A DNA stretch of 43,075 bases, taken from assembly GCF_007988805.1 (NCBI RefSeq), contig NZ_BJUV01000023.1, positions 1-43,075 of the forward strand. Reading direction: 5' to 3'. The stretch is from Frigoribacterium faeni (GTDB taxonomy: Bacteria; Actinomycetota; Actinomycetes; Actinomycetales; Microbacteriaceae). Numbering within the stretch: the stretch's first letter is position 1; each line of letters begins with the position of its first letter. The position numbers were made by a program, and so were the translations under genes. Positions 19,543 through 27,477 of the stretch are shown here, piece after piece. The notes below the pieces were generated by a model that worked only from the letters and a program-made list of their open reading frames with translations, ran no database searches and was not told where the DNA came from.

Positions 19543-20202
19543 TCAGCTGAACAGCCGCGTCGGGGCCGCCGACGCGCCCTCGAGCTCGGGCGCGACGTCG
19601 TCGGTCCGCTCGCCGAGCAGCTCCCGCTCGATGCGCTCCTTCTCGGCGATGCTCGAGCGGATCAGCGGCAGACCCCGGGCGATGGCGTTGCGGATGCGCT
19701 CCTGCAGCAGCGGCGCCGTCACGCGCCGATCGGTGAAGTCGCTCGCATGGGCGTAGACGCCGAGCGGGAGGGTCAGCGCCTGGAAGAAGCCGAAGAGCGG
19801 ACGCAGCGAGTGCTCGAGGATGAGCGCGTGCCGTTCGCTGCCGCCGGTCGCCGCCAGCAGCACGGGCACGTCCACCAGGGCGTACTGCTCGACGAAGTCG
19901 AACAGGTGCTTGAAGAGCCCGGTGAACGACGCCCGGTAGACCGGCGACGCGGCGATCAGCAGGTCGGCGCTCTCGATCGCGCGGAGCTCGCGCTCGACGC
20001 GCTCGTCGAGCTGGTCGCGGGTGAGGGCGCCGGCGAAGAGCGGACCGAGCTCGCTGACCCGGATCACATGACGTTCGATCGGCAGCACCTCGGCGAGCTC
20101 GTCGAGGATCGCGTCGACGAGGGCGTCGGTCTTGGACGGCGTGCTGAGGGTTCCGGACACGGCGACCACGCGGAGGGGATGTGGGTGCGTCATCTGATCC
20201 AT
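19543..20202 (-). CDS. NADPH-dependent FMN reductase, SsuE/MsuE type
   Basis: Flavin reductase of the flavodoxin-like NADPH-dependent FMN reductase family, which supplies reduced FMN to monooxygenases such as sulfonate or methanesulfonate enzymes. The 219 residues show the flavin loop VVAVSGTLSTPSKTDALVD (about 10-28), ASPVYRASFTGLFKHLFDFVE (about 84-104) and LLAATGGSERHALILEHSLRPLFGFF (about 111-136), which is characteristic of MsuE/SsuE. ATG 20202 has GGAGG five bases before it. No monooxygenase or sulfonate transporter lies nearby, so its partner is unknown. Divergent from the methyltransferase gene. Confidence 0.85.
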   Translation of the reverse strand: MDQMTHPHPLRVVAVSGTLSTPSKTDALVDAILDELAEVLPIERHVIRVSELGPLFAGALTRDQLDERVERELRAIESADLLIAASPVYRASFTGLFKHLFDFVEQYALVDVPVLLAATGGSERHALILEHSLRPLFGFFQALTLPLGVYAHASDFTDRRVTAPLLQERIRNAIARGLPLIRSSIAEKERIERELLGERTDDVAPELEGASAAPTRLFS

Positions 20203-20264
20203 GGTCCTCCGAGCGCGACGTAACGTTCGCACTGTGACGCAATGAGTCGTGCGACAGTGTTCCG

Positions 20265-21038
20265 GTGACGCATCAACCAACCCAGCACGGGTTCGACCCG
20301 ACCCACCCCGATTCCGACCTCGCCTCGTCGTTCGGCCTCGCCGCCGACGTCTACGAGCGCGGCCGCCCGTCGTACCCGACGGAGGCCGTCGACTGGCTCC
20401 TCCCGAGCGGCGCCTGTCACGTGGTCGACCTGGGTGCGGGCACGGGCAAGCTGACCCGCGTGCTGCTCGAGAAGGTGCCCGCCGTCACCGCCGTCGAGCC
20501 CTCCGACGGCATGCGCGCGCAGCTCGAGCAGGTCGTGCCGGCGGCCGCCTCCGTCGCCGGCTCCGCCGAGTCGATCCCGCTCGACGACGACTCGGTGGAC
20601 GCCGTGTTCGTCGCCCAGGCGTGGCACTGGGTCGATCCGGTCCGGGCCGTCCCCGAGGTCGCGCGGGTGCTGCGCCCGGGCGGCACCCTCGCCCTGATCT
20701 GGAACATCCGCGACGAGACGGTGCCGTGGGTGGCCGAGCTGAGCCGGGTCATGCGGCAGCCCCGCGAGCGCGACATGCACTCCGACAACCCGCCCGTCGG
20801 CGCCCCGTTCGGCGAGATCGAACGGCACGACGTCGAGTGGGTGCACGAGATGGAGCGCGCCGAGTTCCTCGACATGATCGCCTCGCGCAGCTACGTCATC
20901 ACCCTGTCCGACGTCGAGCGCGCCGACCTGCTGGCGCGCGTCGAGCACCTGCTCGACACCCACCCCGACACCCGCGGCATCGACCTCATCCGCGTCCCCT
21001 ACGTGGCACGGTGCAGTCGGGCCGTGCTGCCCGGCTGA
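20265..21038 (+). CDS. Class I SAM-dependent methyltransferase
   Basis: Methyltransferase of the type-11 class. SAM-binding motif I is VVDLGAGTGKLTRVLLEK (about 52-69), followed by the acidic VEPSDGMRAQL and motif IV AVFVAQAWHWVDP (about 114-126). The 257-residue length is normal. The substrate is unknown; the C-terminal part (SRSYVITLSDVERADLLARVEHLL) resembles small-molecule methyltransferases of the SmtA/UbiE-like group. GTG 20265 starts the protein; 62 bases separate it from the divergent FMN reductase gene. Confidence 0.88.
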   Translation: MTHQPTQHGFDPTHPDSDLASSFGLAADVYERGRPSYPTEAVDWLLPSGACHVVDLGAGTGKLTRVLLEKVPAVTAVEPSDGMRAQLEQVVPAAASVAGSAESIPLDDDSVDAVFVAQAWHWVDPVRAVPEVARVLRPGGTLALIWNIRDETVPWVAELSRVMRQPRERDMHSDNPPVGAPFGEIERHDVEWVHEMERAEFLDMIASRSYVITLSDVERADLLARVEHLLDTHPDTRGIDLIRVPYVARCSRAVLPG

Positions 21039-21052
21039 GCCCGCGCGATCGG

Positions 21053-21108
21053 GACGACCCGCGCCTCCTCGACTCCTGAAGGCAGGAGCCCGGGAGGCGC
21101 GGGTCGTC
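21053..21108. terminator. Hairpin of two inverted dispersed-repeat copies with an inner stem
   Basis: Arms 21053-21068 and 21093-21108 are 16 bp and perfect. Inside, CTCCTG (21073-21078) pairs with CAGGAG (21083-21088). It sits 14 bases after the methyltransferase stop and 21 bases before the convergent aztD end, so it can act as a bidirectional terminator. Confidence 0.8.
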
Positions 21109-21129
21109 GTCCTGACGCCGGTCAGCCGG

Positions 21130-22413
21130 TCAGCCGGTCACGACCGCGATCTCGTTCGGCACCTCGGGCAGCTCGGCCGAGGCGAGCAGCTCGCCGGTGG
21201 CGACGTCGACCGCGTGGATCGACGACGCGGCCGTGTCGGTGACGTAGGCGGTGCCGCCCTGCACGACGAGGGCCGGATGGGCGTCCTGCCATTCGACCGG
21301 GCTCTCCCACGCGTCGATCAGCGGGTACGACGCGGTCTCGGTGCCGGTGGTCTCGTCGAGCACGTGCAGCGCGCCGTCCGAGCCGAGCAGGAGGATCTCG
21401 TCGTCCGGGCCGCGGGCGACGTCGCGCCAGGTGTAGGTCACGCCCTCGGGCAGGTCGACGACGGTCGCCGTCTTCGCGACGGTGTCGGTCAGCACGAGGC
21501 TGCTCAGCAGGTAGCCCTCGCTGTCGGGGTCGGAGTTGTAATCGCCGACCGCGATGCTCGACGTGTCCGTCACGTAGGCGTTCCCGGTGCGGCCGTAGGC
21601 GTCGGGAGCGTCGATCTTGGTGAAGGCGCCGTCGTCGTAGAGGAGCACGCCGTCGGTGCAGCCGAAGACGACCACCTCGTCGGCCGCGGTGCCCTCGCCG
21701 TGCACGGAGGGGCACTCCTCGCTGCGGGCGATCTCGGAGCGGTCGGCGTCGAGGGCGCGGACGCCGGTCCGCTCGTCGGGCGTGCCGATGGTCGTCAGCA
21801 GCGTGCCGTCCTCCAGCTCGATCGAGACGCCGTGGTGCGCCTCGGGCGACTCGATCGTCTCGGTCTCGGGCAGGCCGCCGCTCGTGTCGAGCAGGTCGGC
21901 GGTCTCGAAGACGGTGGTGTCGCCCGTCCCGTCGGCGAAGAGGATCGTCCTGCCGCCGTGTCGCACGACGTGACCGGGGGTGTCGCCGGCGAACACCAGG
22001 TCGGTCAGCGCGGGCTCGGCGACGCGGTGGCTGCCGTCGGCGGCGGTCCAGGTGCCGGTGTCGAGCACCTGCCAGCCGCCCCCGGTCGAGACGAGCACGT
22101 GCCGTCCGTCGCCGCTCGCGTTGAGGCGGTTGAAGCCCGCGAGATCGAGGTCGGCCTCCGTCTCGAGGGTCTCGCCGTCGAGCACGTACAGCCCGCCGTC
22201 GTAGGTGAGGGCGATGCGCGGCTGCGCCGAGTCGACCTCGGTGCCGGCCGACGTGCCGGCCGAGGCGCCGGTCGTGCCGGAGCCGCCGGACGGGGTCTCG
22301 CCCGAGCCGACCGAGCAGGCGGTCAGCAGCAGGGCCGACGACGCGACCGCGGCGACGGCCAGGGAGGCGCGGCGTGCGCGCCGCCCTCGGGTGGAGTGGT
22401 GCAGGGGGTTCAT
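21130..22413 (-). CDS. AztD-like zinc metallochaperone lipoprotein, copy 1
   Basis: Extracytoplasmic beta-propeller-type protein of the AztD family, which in other bacteria passes zinc to the binding protein AztC. The 427 residues start with a signal peptide and lipobox (LLLTACS, cysteine near residue 33), a Ser/Gly/Thr-rich linker, and then repeats such as ALTYDGGLYVLDGETLE. AHHGVSIELEDGTLLTTIGTPDERTGVRALD (about 193-223) is the family's recognisable block. The His-rich HGDHSHYY segment of the second copy (23371-24684) is absent; this copy has ADGSHRVAEP instead. ATG 22413 has GAAAGGA. It lies 43 bases after aztC and ends the operon. Confidence 0.85.
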   Translation of the reverse strand: MNPLHHSTRGRRARRASLAVAAVASSALLLTACSVGSGETPSGGSGTTGASAGTSAGTEVDSAQPRIALTYDGGLYVLDGETLETEADLDLAGFNRLNASGDGRHVLVSTGGGWQVLDTGTWTAADGSHRVAEPALTDLVFAGDTPGHVVRHGGRTILFADGTGDTTVFETADLLDTSGGLPETETIESPEAHHGVSIELEDGTLLTTIGTPDERTGVRALDADRSEIARSEECPSVHGEGTAADEVVVFGCTDGVLLYDDGAFTKIDAPDAYGRTGNAYVTDTSSIAVGDYNSDPDSEGYLLSSLVLTDTVAKTATVVDLPEGVTYTWRDVARGPDDEILLLGSDGALHVLDETTGTETASYPLIDAWESPVEWQDAHPALVVQGGTAYVTDTAASSIHAVDVATGELLASAELPEVPNEIAVVTG

Positions 22414-22456
22414 GCGTTCCTTTCGGGGTGGGGGCCGGTCACGGCGACCGCGTGGG

Positions 22457-23374
22457 TCACGGCGACAGGCCGGTGGCGATGCGCTCGGTGTTCGTGCGCA
22501 TCATCTGGAGGTAGGTCTCGGCGCCCTCGCCCGGCTCGCTGAGCGACTCGGTGAAGAGGTCGACGACGGCGACGTCGACGCCCGCCTCGTCGGCCAGCAC
22601 CTGAGCGAGACGGTCGGGCTGCGACGAGTCGGCGAAGATCGCCCGCACACCGGTCCGGTCGATCGCCGAGACGAGGTCGTCGAGGTCGGAGGCGCTCGGC
22701 GCGGCGAGCGTGGTGCCGCTCGGCACGACGGCGCCGATCACGGCGACGTCGTAGCGGGCCGCGAGATAGCCGAAGACGTGATGGTTCGTGACCAGCGCGC
22801 GCTGCGCCTCGGGGATCGCGGCGAACGCCGACGCCATCTCGGCGTCGAGCGCCCGGAGCTCCGCCGTGTAGGCGGCGGACGACGCGGCGAGCTCGCCGGC
22901 GTCGAGCTCGTCGCCGAGCGCGGTCTCGAGCGAGTCGGTCAGACCGGCGACGACGTCGACCATCCGGGTCGGGTCGGTCCAGAGGTGCGGGTCGTCGAGC
23001 CCCTCGGCGTCGCCGTCGGCGTAGGCGAGCGGCGTGATGAGGTCGCCGGCCTCGACCGTCGGCACCCCCTCGGCGGCGGCCGCGTCGACGTGCTGCTGCA
23101 GTCCCTCCTCGAGGCCGAGGCCGTTGCTCACCAGGAGGTCCGCGGTGCGGAGGCGCGCCTCCTCCTGCGCCGAGATCTCGAACGAGTGCGGGTCGGCGTC
23201 CGGCCGCATCAGGGTCATCACCTCGACCTGGTCGCCGACCAGCTCGCCGACGACGTCGCCGAGGATGTTCGTCGTGACGACCACGAGCGGCCGGTCGCTC
23301 GCCGCCGGCGCGCATCCCGCCAGCGCTCCGACGACGAGCCCCGCGCCGAGCAGACCGGCGATCGCGCGCCTCAT
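22457..23374 (-). CDS. aztC: Zinc ABC importer, substrate-binding lipoprotein
   Basis: Cluster A-I metal-binding protein (ZnuA/AztC family). The 305 residues have a signal peptide with lipobox LAGC (cysteine near 21). Likely zinc ligands are the histidines in RPDADPHSFEIS, DDPHLWTDP and TNHHVFGYLA and an acidic residue in FADSSQ. There is no long His-rich loop as in classical ZnuA, which agrees with AztC-type proteins; the separate AztD proteins may replace it. The start overlaps the upstream aztD copy by four bases (ATGA). Confidence 0.9.
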   Translation of the reverse strand: MRRAIAGLLGAGLVVGALAGCAPAASDRPLVVVTTNILGDVVGELVGDQVEVMTLMRPDADPHSFEISAQEEARLRTADLLVSNGLGLEEGLQQHVDAAAAEGVPTVEAGDLITPLAYADGDAEGLDDPHLWTDPTRMVDVVAGLTDSLETALGDELDAGELAASSAAYTAELRALDAEMASAFAAIPEAQRALVTNHHVFGYLAARYDVAVIGAVVPSGTTLAAPSASDLDDLVSAIDRTGVRAIFADSSQPDRLAQVLADEAGVDVAVVDLFTESLSEPGEGAETYLQMMRTNTERIATGLSP

Positions 23375-24684
23375 CGGCCGGTCTCCGCGAGCAGCGCGGG
23401 GGCCCCGACGTGCTCGAAGGTGCGCGACACCCGGGCCTCGTCGGCGTAGTCGATCTCGAACACGGCGCCCTCGAGAGGGGCGTTGAGGTAGGCGCGGCTG
23501 GCGTCGACCGTGAGGGTGACGCCCGCGAGCGCGGCCTCGTCCGCCGCGGTCTCGGGCAGCAGCGCGGCGGTCGTCGCGAGGACGCCGTCGTCGGCGGTCA
23601 GGACGACGACGCGGCCCGCGGCGTCGAGCCCGACGACGTGCCCCTCGGCGTCGTCGACGGCGGCGACCCGGATCAGCGGGTCGGGGGTCTCGACCAGGCT
23701 CCAGGTGCGCTCGCGGGTGTCGAGCAGCCAGACGCCCCGGTCGCCCGCGACGGCGGCCACGGTCGGTCGGCCGCGCCGGCCGTCGAAGGCGACGGCGCGG
23801 TCGGCCGGCGTCACCGTCTCGGGGTAGGCGATGCGGTCGAACGACACCGCCCCGGCGTCGTCGGCCGTGGCCAGCAGAGCGCCGTCGGCGCAGCCGACGA
23901 CCACGCCGACGCGCGTGGTGATCGTGCCGGCGGCGTCGACGCAGGCGGTCTCGGCGCCGTCGACGGGGCGACCGTCGAGGTCGACGACCCGCACGGCCGC
24001 CGCACCCTCGTCGCCGGTGTCGCCCGGGGTGCTCACGATCAACGACTCCCCCAGCGGCACGACCACGCCGTCGTGGGGCGCGTCGTCCCAGCGGGCCCGC
24101 TCGTCGATCTCGCCCGCGCCCAGGGCCTCGGTGTCGAGCACGACGCGCTCGCCGGTGGCCGGGAACTGCACGGCCGTGAGGTCCGCGCCGGATGCGACCC
24201 GCGCCTCCCCGGCGTCGGGGGTCGAGGCCTCGACCGTGCCGACGGTGCGCGGCTCGGCGAGGTAGTAGTGCGAGTGGTCGCCGTGGTCGACGGTCCAGAC
24301 GCCGGTGTCCACGACGTCGACGGTTCCGGAGGCACGGGTGGCGAACACGAAGCGGCCGTCGGTCGAGAGGGAGTCGGCGGGGTCGATCTCGGCGACGCCC
24401 TCGCTCTCGCCGTCGAGCAGGTCGAGCAGGTCGACCCGGCCCTCGGGGTCGACCGTGGCGAGTCGCAGCTGGGGTTCGGAGCCCTCGCTCGCGCCCTCGA
24501 CGTAGCCGTGCGGGGTCGAGGCGTCGGTCGCCTCGGCGGCGGGCTCGGCGGCGGGGGCGCTGCAGGCGGAGAGCGCGACGAGGGTCGCGGCGGCGGCGAG
24601 GGCCGTCGCGGCTCGGGGAGACCGCCGGAGGGTCGATGCCGAGGAGGTGCGGGTCGGGTCAGACGAGGGGGCGCGCAGGTGCAC
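23371..24684 (-). CDS. aztD: AztD zinc metallochaperone lipoprotein, copy 2
   Basis: Second AztD-family protein, 437 residues, with a signal peptide and lipobox (LVALSACS, cysteine near 42). It carries the histidine-rich segment VDHGDHSHYYLAEPRTVG (about 131-148), the likely zinc site, and DDAPHDGVVVPLGESLIVSTPGD further on. Propeller-like strands follow. GTG 24684 has GAAAGG upstream and overlaps the permease end by 26 bases. The N-terminal DPTRTSSAS is coded by a dispersed-repeat variant (24638-24655), and another copy (24196-24212) lies in the coding region. This is the more canonical of the two AztD proteins. Confidence 0.85.
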   Translation of the reverse strand: MHLRAPSSDPTRTSSASTLRRSPRAATALAAAATLVALSACSAPAAEPAAEATDASTPHGYVEGASEGSEPQLRLATVDPEGRVDLLDLLDGESEGVAEIDPADSLSTDGRFVFATRASGTVDVVDTGVWTVDHGDHSHYYLAEPRTVGTVEASTPDAGEARVASGADLTAVQFPATGERVVLDTEALGAGEIDERARWDDAPHDGVVVPLGESLIVSTPGDTGDEGAAAVRVVDLDGRPVDGAETACVDAAGTITTRVGVVVGCADGALLATADDAGAVSFDRIAYPETVTPADRAVAFDGRRGRPTVAAVAGDRGVWLLDTRERTWSLVETPDPLIRVAAVDDAEGHVVGLDAAGRVVVLTADDGVLATTAALLPETAADEAALAGVTLTVDASRAYLNAPLEGAVFEIDYADEARVSRTFEHVGAPALLAETGR

Positions 24685-25570
24685 GGAGGCCTTTCGGTCG
24701 GGTGGGATCGGACGAGGCGGGCTCGGGCGAGGCCGGCGAGGGGTCGTCGGCGGGACGGACGGGGAGGGCGCGGCGCAGGAGCGCCGAGAGCGGCACGAGC
24801 GCGACCGCGACGCCGGCGATCGACGCGCCGGCGGCGGTGCCGGCGTGCCAGGAGACGAGCAGGCCGACGAGGGCGGCGAGCGCCCCGAAGCCGGTGGCGA
24901 GCAGCATCGTCGAGGGGATGCGTCGCACCCAGTGGCCGGCCGCGACCGCGGGCGCGAGCAGGAGGGCGACGACGAGGAGGCTGCCGACCGCCCCGTACGA
25001 GGCCACGACGGCGACGGTGACGAGGCCCACGAGCACGACGCGGGCCCGTCGTGGGCGGAGGCCCAGGGTGGCGGCCAGGCGCTCGTCGACGGCGAGCGCG
25101 ACGAACGGCCGGTGCATGACGGTCGCGACCGCGATCACCACCACGAGGGCTCCCGCCATCAGGGCGAGGTCGTCGGCGGAGATCGCGAGGACGTCGCCGA
25201 ACAGGATGGACGTGAGGTCGGTGGCGAAGCTCCGGGAGCGCGAGACGATGACGACGCCGAGGGAGAGCATGCCGACGAAGAGCAGCCCGATGGCGGTGTC
25301 CGCCCCGATGCGGGCCCGGCGCTCGACCACGCCGACGCCGACGCTCATGACGAGCGCGCTGACGGCGGCCCCGATCACGACGGGGACGCCGGAGAGCGCC
25401 GCGAGCGCGACGCCGGGCAGCATGCCGTGCGCCATCGCCTCGCCGAGGAACGCCATGCCGCGCAGCACCACCCAGGTGCCGACGACGCCGCAGATGGCGG
25501 CGACGAGCACGCCGCCGAGCAGGGCGCGGAGCACGAAGGAGGCGCTGAGGGGATCGGTCAACCAGGTCAC
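24659..25570 (-). CDS. aztB: Zinc ABC importer permease
   Basis: Integral membrane subunit of the ABC-3 (ZnuB/AztB) family. The 303 residues from GTG 25570 begin VTWLTDPLSASFVLRALLGG and contain eight or nine helices, with the typical GTWVVLRGMAFLGEAMAHGMLPGVALA segment and the GSLLVVALLLAPAVAA segment. GTG 25570 is chosen because a TAGGGT -10 box (complement of 25579-25584) lies eight bases upstream; the longer in-frame extension to 25645 would run through the Zur-like box and the aztA start. First gene of the minus-strand zinc operon. Confidence 0.9.
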   Translation of the reverse strand: MTWLTDPLSASFVLRALLGGVLVAAICGVVGTWVVLRGMAFLGEAMAHGMLPGVALAALSGVPVVIGAAVSALVMSVGVGVVERRARIGADTAIGLLFVGMLSLGVVIVSRSRSFATDLTSILFGDVLAISADDLALMAGALVVVIAVATVMHRPFVALAVDERLAATLGLRPRRARVVLVGLVTVAVVASYGAVGSLLVVALLLAPAVAAGHWVRRIPSTMLLATGFGALAALVGLLVSWHAGTAAGASIAGVAVALVPLSALLRRALPVRPADDPSPASPEPASSDPTRPKGLRAPARPLV

Positions 25571-25578
25571 GGTCGACG

Positions 25579-25584
25579 ACCCTA
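25579..25584 (-). promoter_or_regulatory. -10 box of aztB operon, leaderless
   Basis: TAGGGT on the minus strand, eight bases before GTG 25570 and next to the Zur-like box. Confidence 0.55.
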
Positions 25585-25586
25585 CA

Positions 25587-25601
25587 TGAAAACGATTATC
25601 A
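25587..25601. promoter_or_regulatory. Zur-like operator between divergent zinc-transport genes
   Basis: TGAAAACGATTATCA is an imperfect inverted repeat close to the actinobacterial Zur pattern TGAAAATNATTTTCA. It lies between the two -10 boxes (25579-25584 and 25609-25614), so one bound repressor dimer could block both the aztB and aztA promoters when zinc is plentiful. This AT-rich patch stands out in the window. Confidence 0.75.
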
Positions 25602-25608
25602 ATATGGA

Positions 25609-25614
25609 TAGGCT
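25609..25614 (+). promoter_or_regulatory. -10 box of aztA, leaderless
   Basis: TAGGCT lies six bases before GTG 25621, just right of the Zur-like box. Confidence 0.55.
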
Positions 25615-25620
25615 GGGTAC

Positions 25621-26295
25621 GTGACCCCGACCGCTCGAACCCCACCCCCGCACCGCGCCCCCCTGACCCTCCACGAGGTCACGGCCGCCCACGACGATCG
25701 ACGCGTGGCCCTGCACTCGATCAGCCTCGAGCTGCCCCGAGGCGCGACCACGGCCCTCGTGGGGCACAACGGCTCCGGCAAGTCGACCCTGCTCGCCGTG
25801 CTCGCCGGCACGCACGCGCCGACCGGCGGCTCCGTCGACCGACGGGACGTCGCCTCGACGGCGTGGGTCGTCCAGCGCAGCCAGGCCCCCGACCGCTTGC
25901 CGCTCACGGTGCGCGACGTCGTCGCGATGGGCCGCTGGGCCGCCCTCGGCGCCTGGCGCCGCGCGTCCGCGGCCGATCGGGTGATCGTCGACGTTGCGCT
26001 CGACCGGCTCGGGCTGACGCGCCTCGCGCGGCGCCCGTTCGGCGATCTGTCGGGCGGACAGCGTCAGCGGGTGCTCCTCGCGCAGGCGGTCGCTCAGCAG
26101 GCCGATCTGGTGCTGCTCGACGAGCCCGAGGCCGGCCTCGACGCCGACGCGCGGAGCATCGTCGAGGAGGTCGTCGCCGCCGAGGTCGCCCGCGGCGCGA
26201 CCGTGGTGCACGCGACCCACCACGAGTCGTCGGCGGCGCGCGCCGACCGGGTGGTGCACCTGCGCGACGGCCGGGTGACGCGCGTCTCGGGCTGA
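25621..26295 (+). CDS. aztA: Zinc ABC importer ATPase
   Basis: ATP-binding subunit for AztB. The 224 residues contain Walker A GHNGSGKST (about 47-55), Q-loop VVQRSQAPDRLPLTVRDVVAMG (about 82-103), signature LSGGQRQRVLLAQA (about 142-155), Walker B LVLLDEPEAGLD and the switch histidine THH. It runs divergently from aztB with the Zur-like box between. The start GTG 25621 is set by the promoter spacing. Confidence 0.92.
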   Translation: MTPTARTPPPHRAPLTLHEVTAAHDDRRVALHSISLELPRGATTALVGHNGSGKSTLLAVLAGTHAPTGGSVDRRDVASTAWVVQRSQAPDRLPLTVRDVVAMGRWAALGAWRRASAADRVIVDVALDRLGLTRLARRPFGDLSGGQRQRVLLAQAVAQQADLVLLDEPEAGLDADARSIVEEVVAAEVARGATVVHATHHESSAARADRVVHLRDGRVTRVSG

Positions 26296-26299
26296 CGCC

Positions 26300-26323
26300 G
26301 CGCCTCCTCGGCTCGGGAGGCGC
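26300..26323. terminator. Hairpin of inverted dispersed-repeat copies after aztA
   Basis: GCGCCTCC (26300-26307) pairs with GGAGGCGC (26316-26323) over an 8-base loop, four bases after the aztA stop codon. Confidence 0.65.
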
Positions 26324-26412
26324 CCCGGGCGTCGCCGTACGTCATCGCGCGGAACGGTCCGCCGACCACGCGCGTCCCACCCGGACACGCCCGCATTCCC
26401 GGCGACTCGGCA

Positions 26413-26418
26413 TAGGGT
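26413..26418 (+). promoter_or_regulatory. -10 box of amidohydrolase-kynU operon, leaderless
   Basis: TAGGGT lies six bases before ATG 26425. Confidence 0.55.
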
Positions 26419-26424
26419 CGTGGC

Positions 26425-27477
26425 ATGACCCAGGAGGCGCGGTTCGTCACGGTCGACCACGCCTGGTCGGGCGCGTGGTCGCGTCGCAGCGTCGTCCGGC
26501 TCACCGACGAGATCGAGCTGCTCGGTCCGCCGCACACCGCCCACGACGGGATCCCGCACCTGCCGGGCACGCTGCTCAGCCCCTTCACGGACTCGCACGT
26601 CCACCTCGGGCTCATCGATCCGCTGCTGCTCGGACCCGGCGGCATCGCCCGCGTGGACGACCTCGGCTGGGACCCGGACACCGCCTCGCTCTGGCCCGAG
26701 CACGGCCGTCTCGACCCCCGATGGCCCGAGGTGCGCGTCGCGGGAGGGCTGCTCTGCCCTCCCGGCGGCTACCCGAGCCGTTCGGCGTGGGCCCCCGACA
26801 CCGCCTCGGTCGTCGTCGCGAACCCCGCCGCCGCCCGCCGGGCCGTCGAGCGGATGCACGATCTCGGGGCCGCGCTGGTGAAGATCACGCTGAACTCCGA
26901 CGTCGGACCCGTGTTCGACGACACCACCCTGCGCGCGATCGTCGACGCGGCGGCCGAGCACGTGATGACGACGACGGCGCACGTGCAGGGAGTCGGCCAG
27001 GCCCGCCGCGCCCTCGCCGCGGGCGTCGACCGGTTCGCGCACACCCCCTTCAGCGAGCTCCTCGACGACGAGCTGATCGAGCGGCTCGCGGCCCGCACCA
27101 GCTGGATCAGCACCCTCGACATCCACGGCCACGGCCGAGGAGGGGCGGTGCACGACGTCGCCGTCGCCAACCTCGCGAGGTTCCGCACCGCCGGCGGGCA
27201 CGTGCTCTACGGCACCGACCTCGGCAACGGCGACCTGCCCGTCGGGGTGAACGAGCGCGAGCTCCGGGACCTCCAGCGGGCCGGGCTCGGCCTCGACGAG
27301 CTGCTGCACGCGCTCGTCGCCGGCGTGCCGCTCGGCGGCGTCGGCGAGGGCGGACGCGGCACCGCGCACGCGACCTGGATCCCCACCCCGCCACCCGACG
27401 ACCCGGCCGAGGCACCCGCCTGGCTGGCCACCGCCGTGGTGACCACCCCCGACACCCTGCTGGAGAAGACCACGTGA
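26425..27477 (+). CDS. Amidohydrolase-superfamily protein next to kynureninase
   Basis: Metal-dependent hydrolase of the amidohydrolase superfamily. Visible metal-site elements are SHVHLG (about residues 56-61), a candidate bridging lysine in LVKITLN (about 152-158), THV-like TAHVQG (about 184), AHTPFSE (about 200) and YGTDLGNGD (about 263). The 350-residue length suits the fold. Its stop overlaps the kynU start by four bases, so the two are one operon. A role in kynurenine metabolism, for example hydrolysis of N-formylkynurenine, is inference from this coupling only. A dispersed-repeat copy (26429-26442) codes residues 2-6. Confidence 0.8.
   Translation: MTQEARFVTVDHAWSGAWSRRSVVRLTDEIELLGPPHTAHDGIPHLPGTLLSPFTDSHVHLGLIDPLLLGPGGIARVDDLGWDPDTASLWPEHGRLDPRWPEVRVAGGLLCPPGGYPSRSAWAPDTASVVVANPAAARRAVERMHDLGAALVKITLNSDVGPVFDDTTLRAIVDAAAEHVMTTTAHVQGVGQARRALAAGVDRFAHTPFSELLDDELIERLAARTSWISTLDIHGHGRGGAVHDVAVANLARFRTAGGHVLYGTDLGNGDLPVGVNERELRDLQRAGLGLDELLHALVAGVPLGGVGEGGRGTAHATWIPTPPPDDPAEAPAWLATAVVTTPDTLLEKTT

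Noticed and set aside
25571-25645. N-terminal extension of aztB to 25645
   Set aside because: It would run across the -10 box, the Zur-like box and the aztA start; GTG 25570 fits the promoter and family length.
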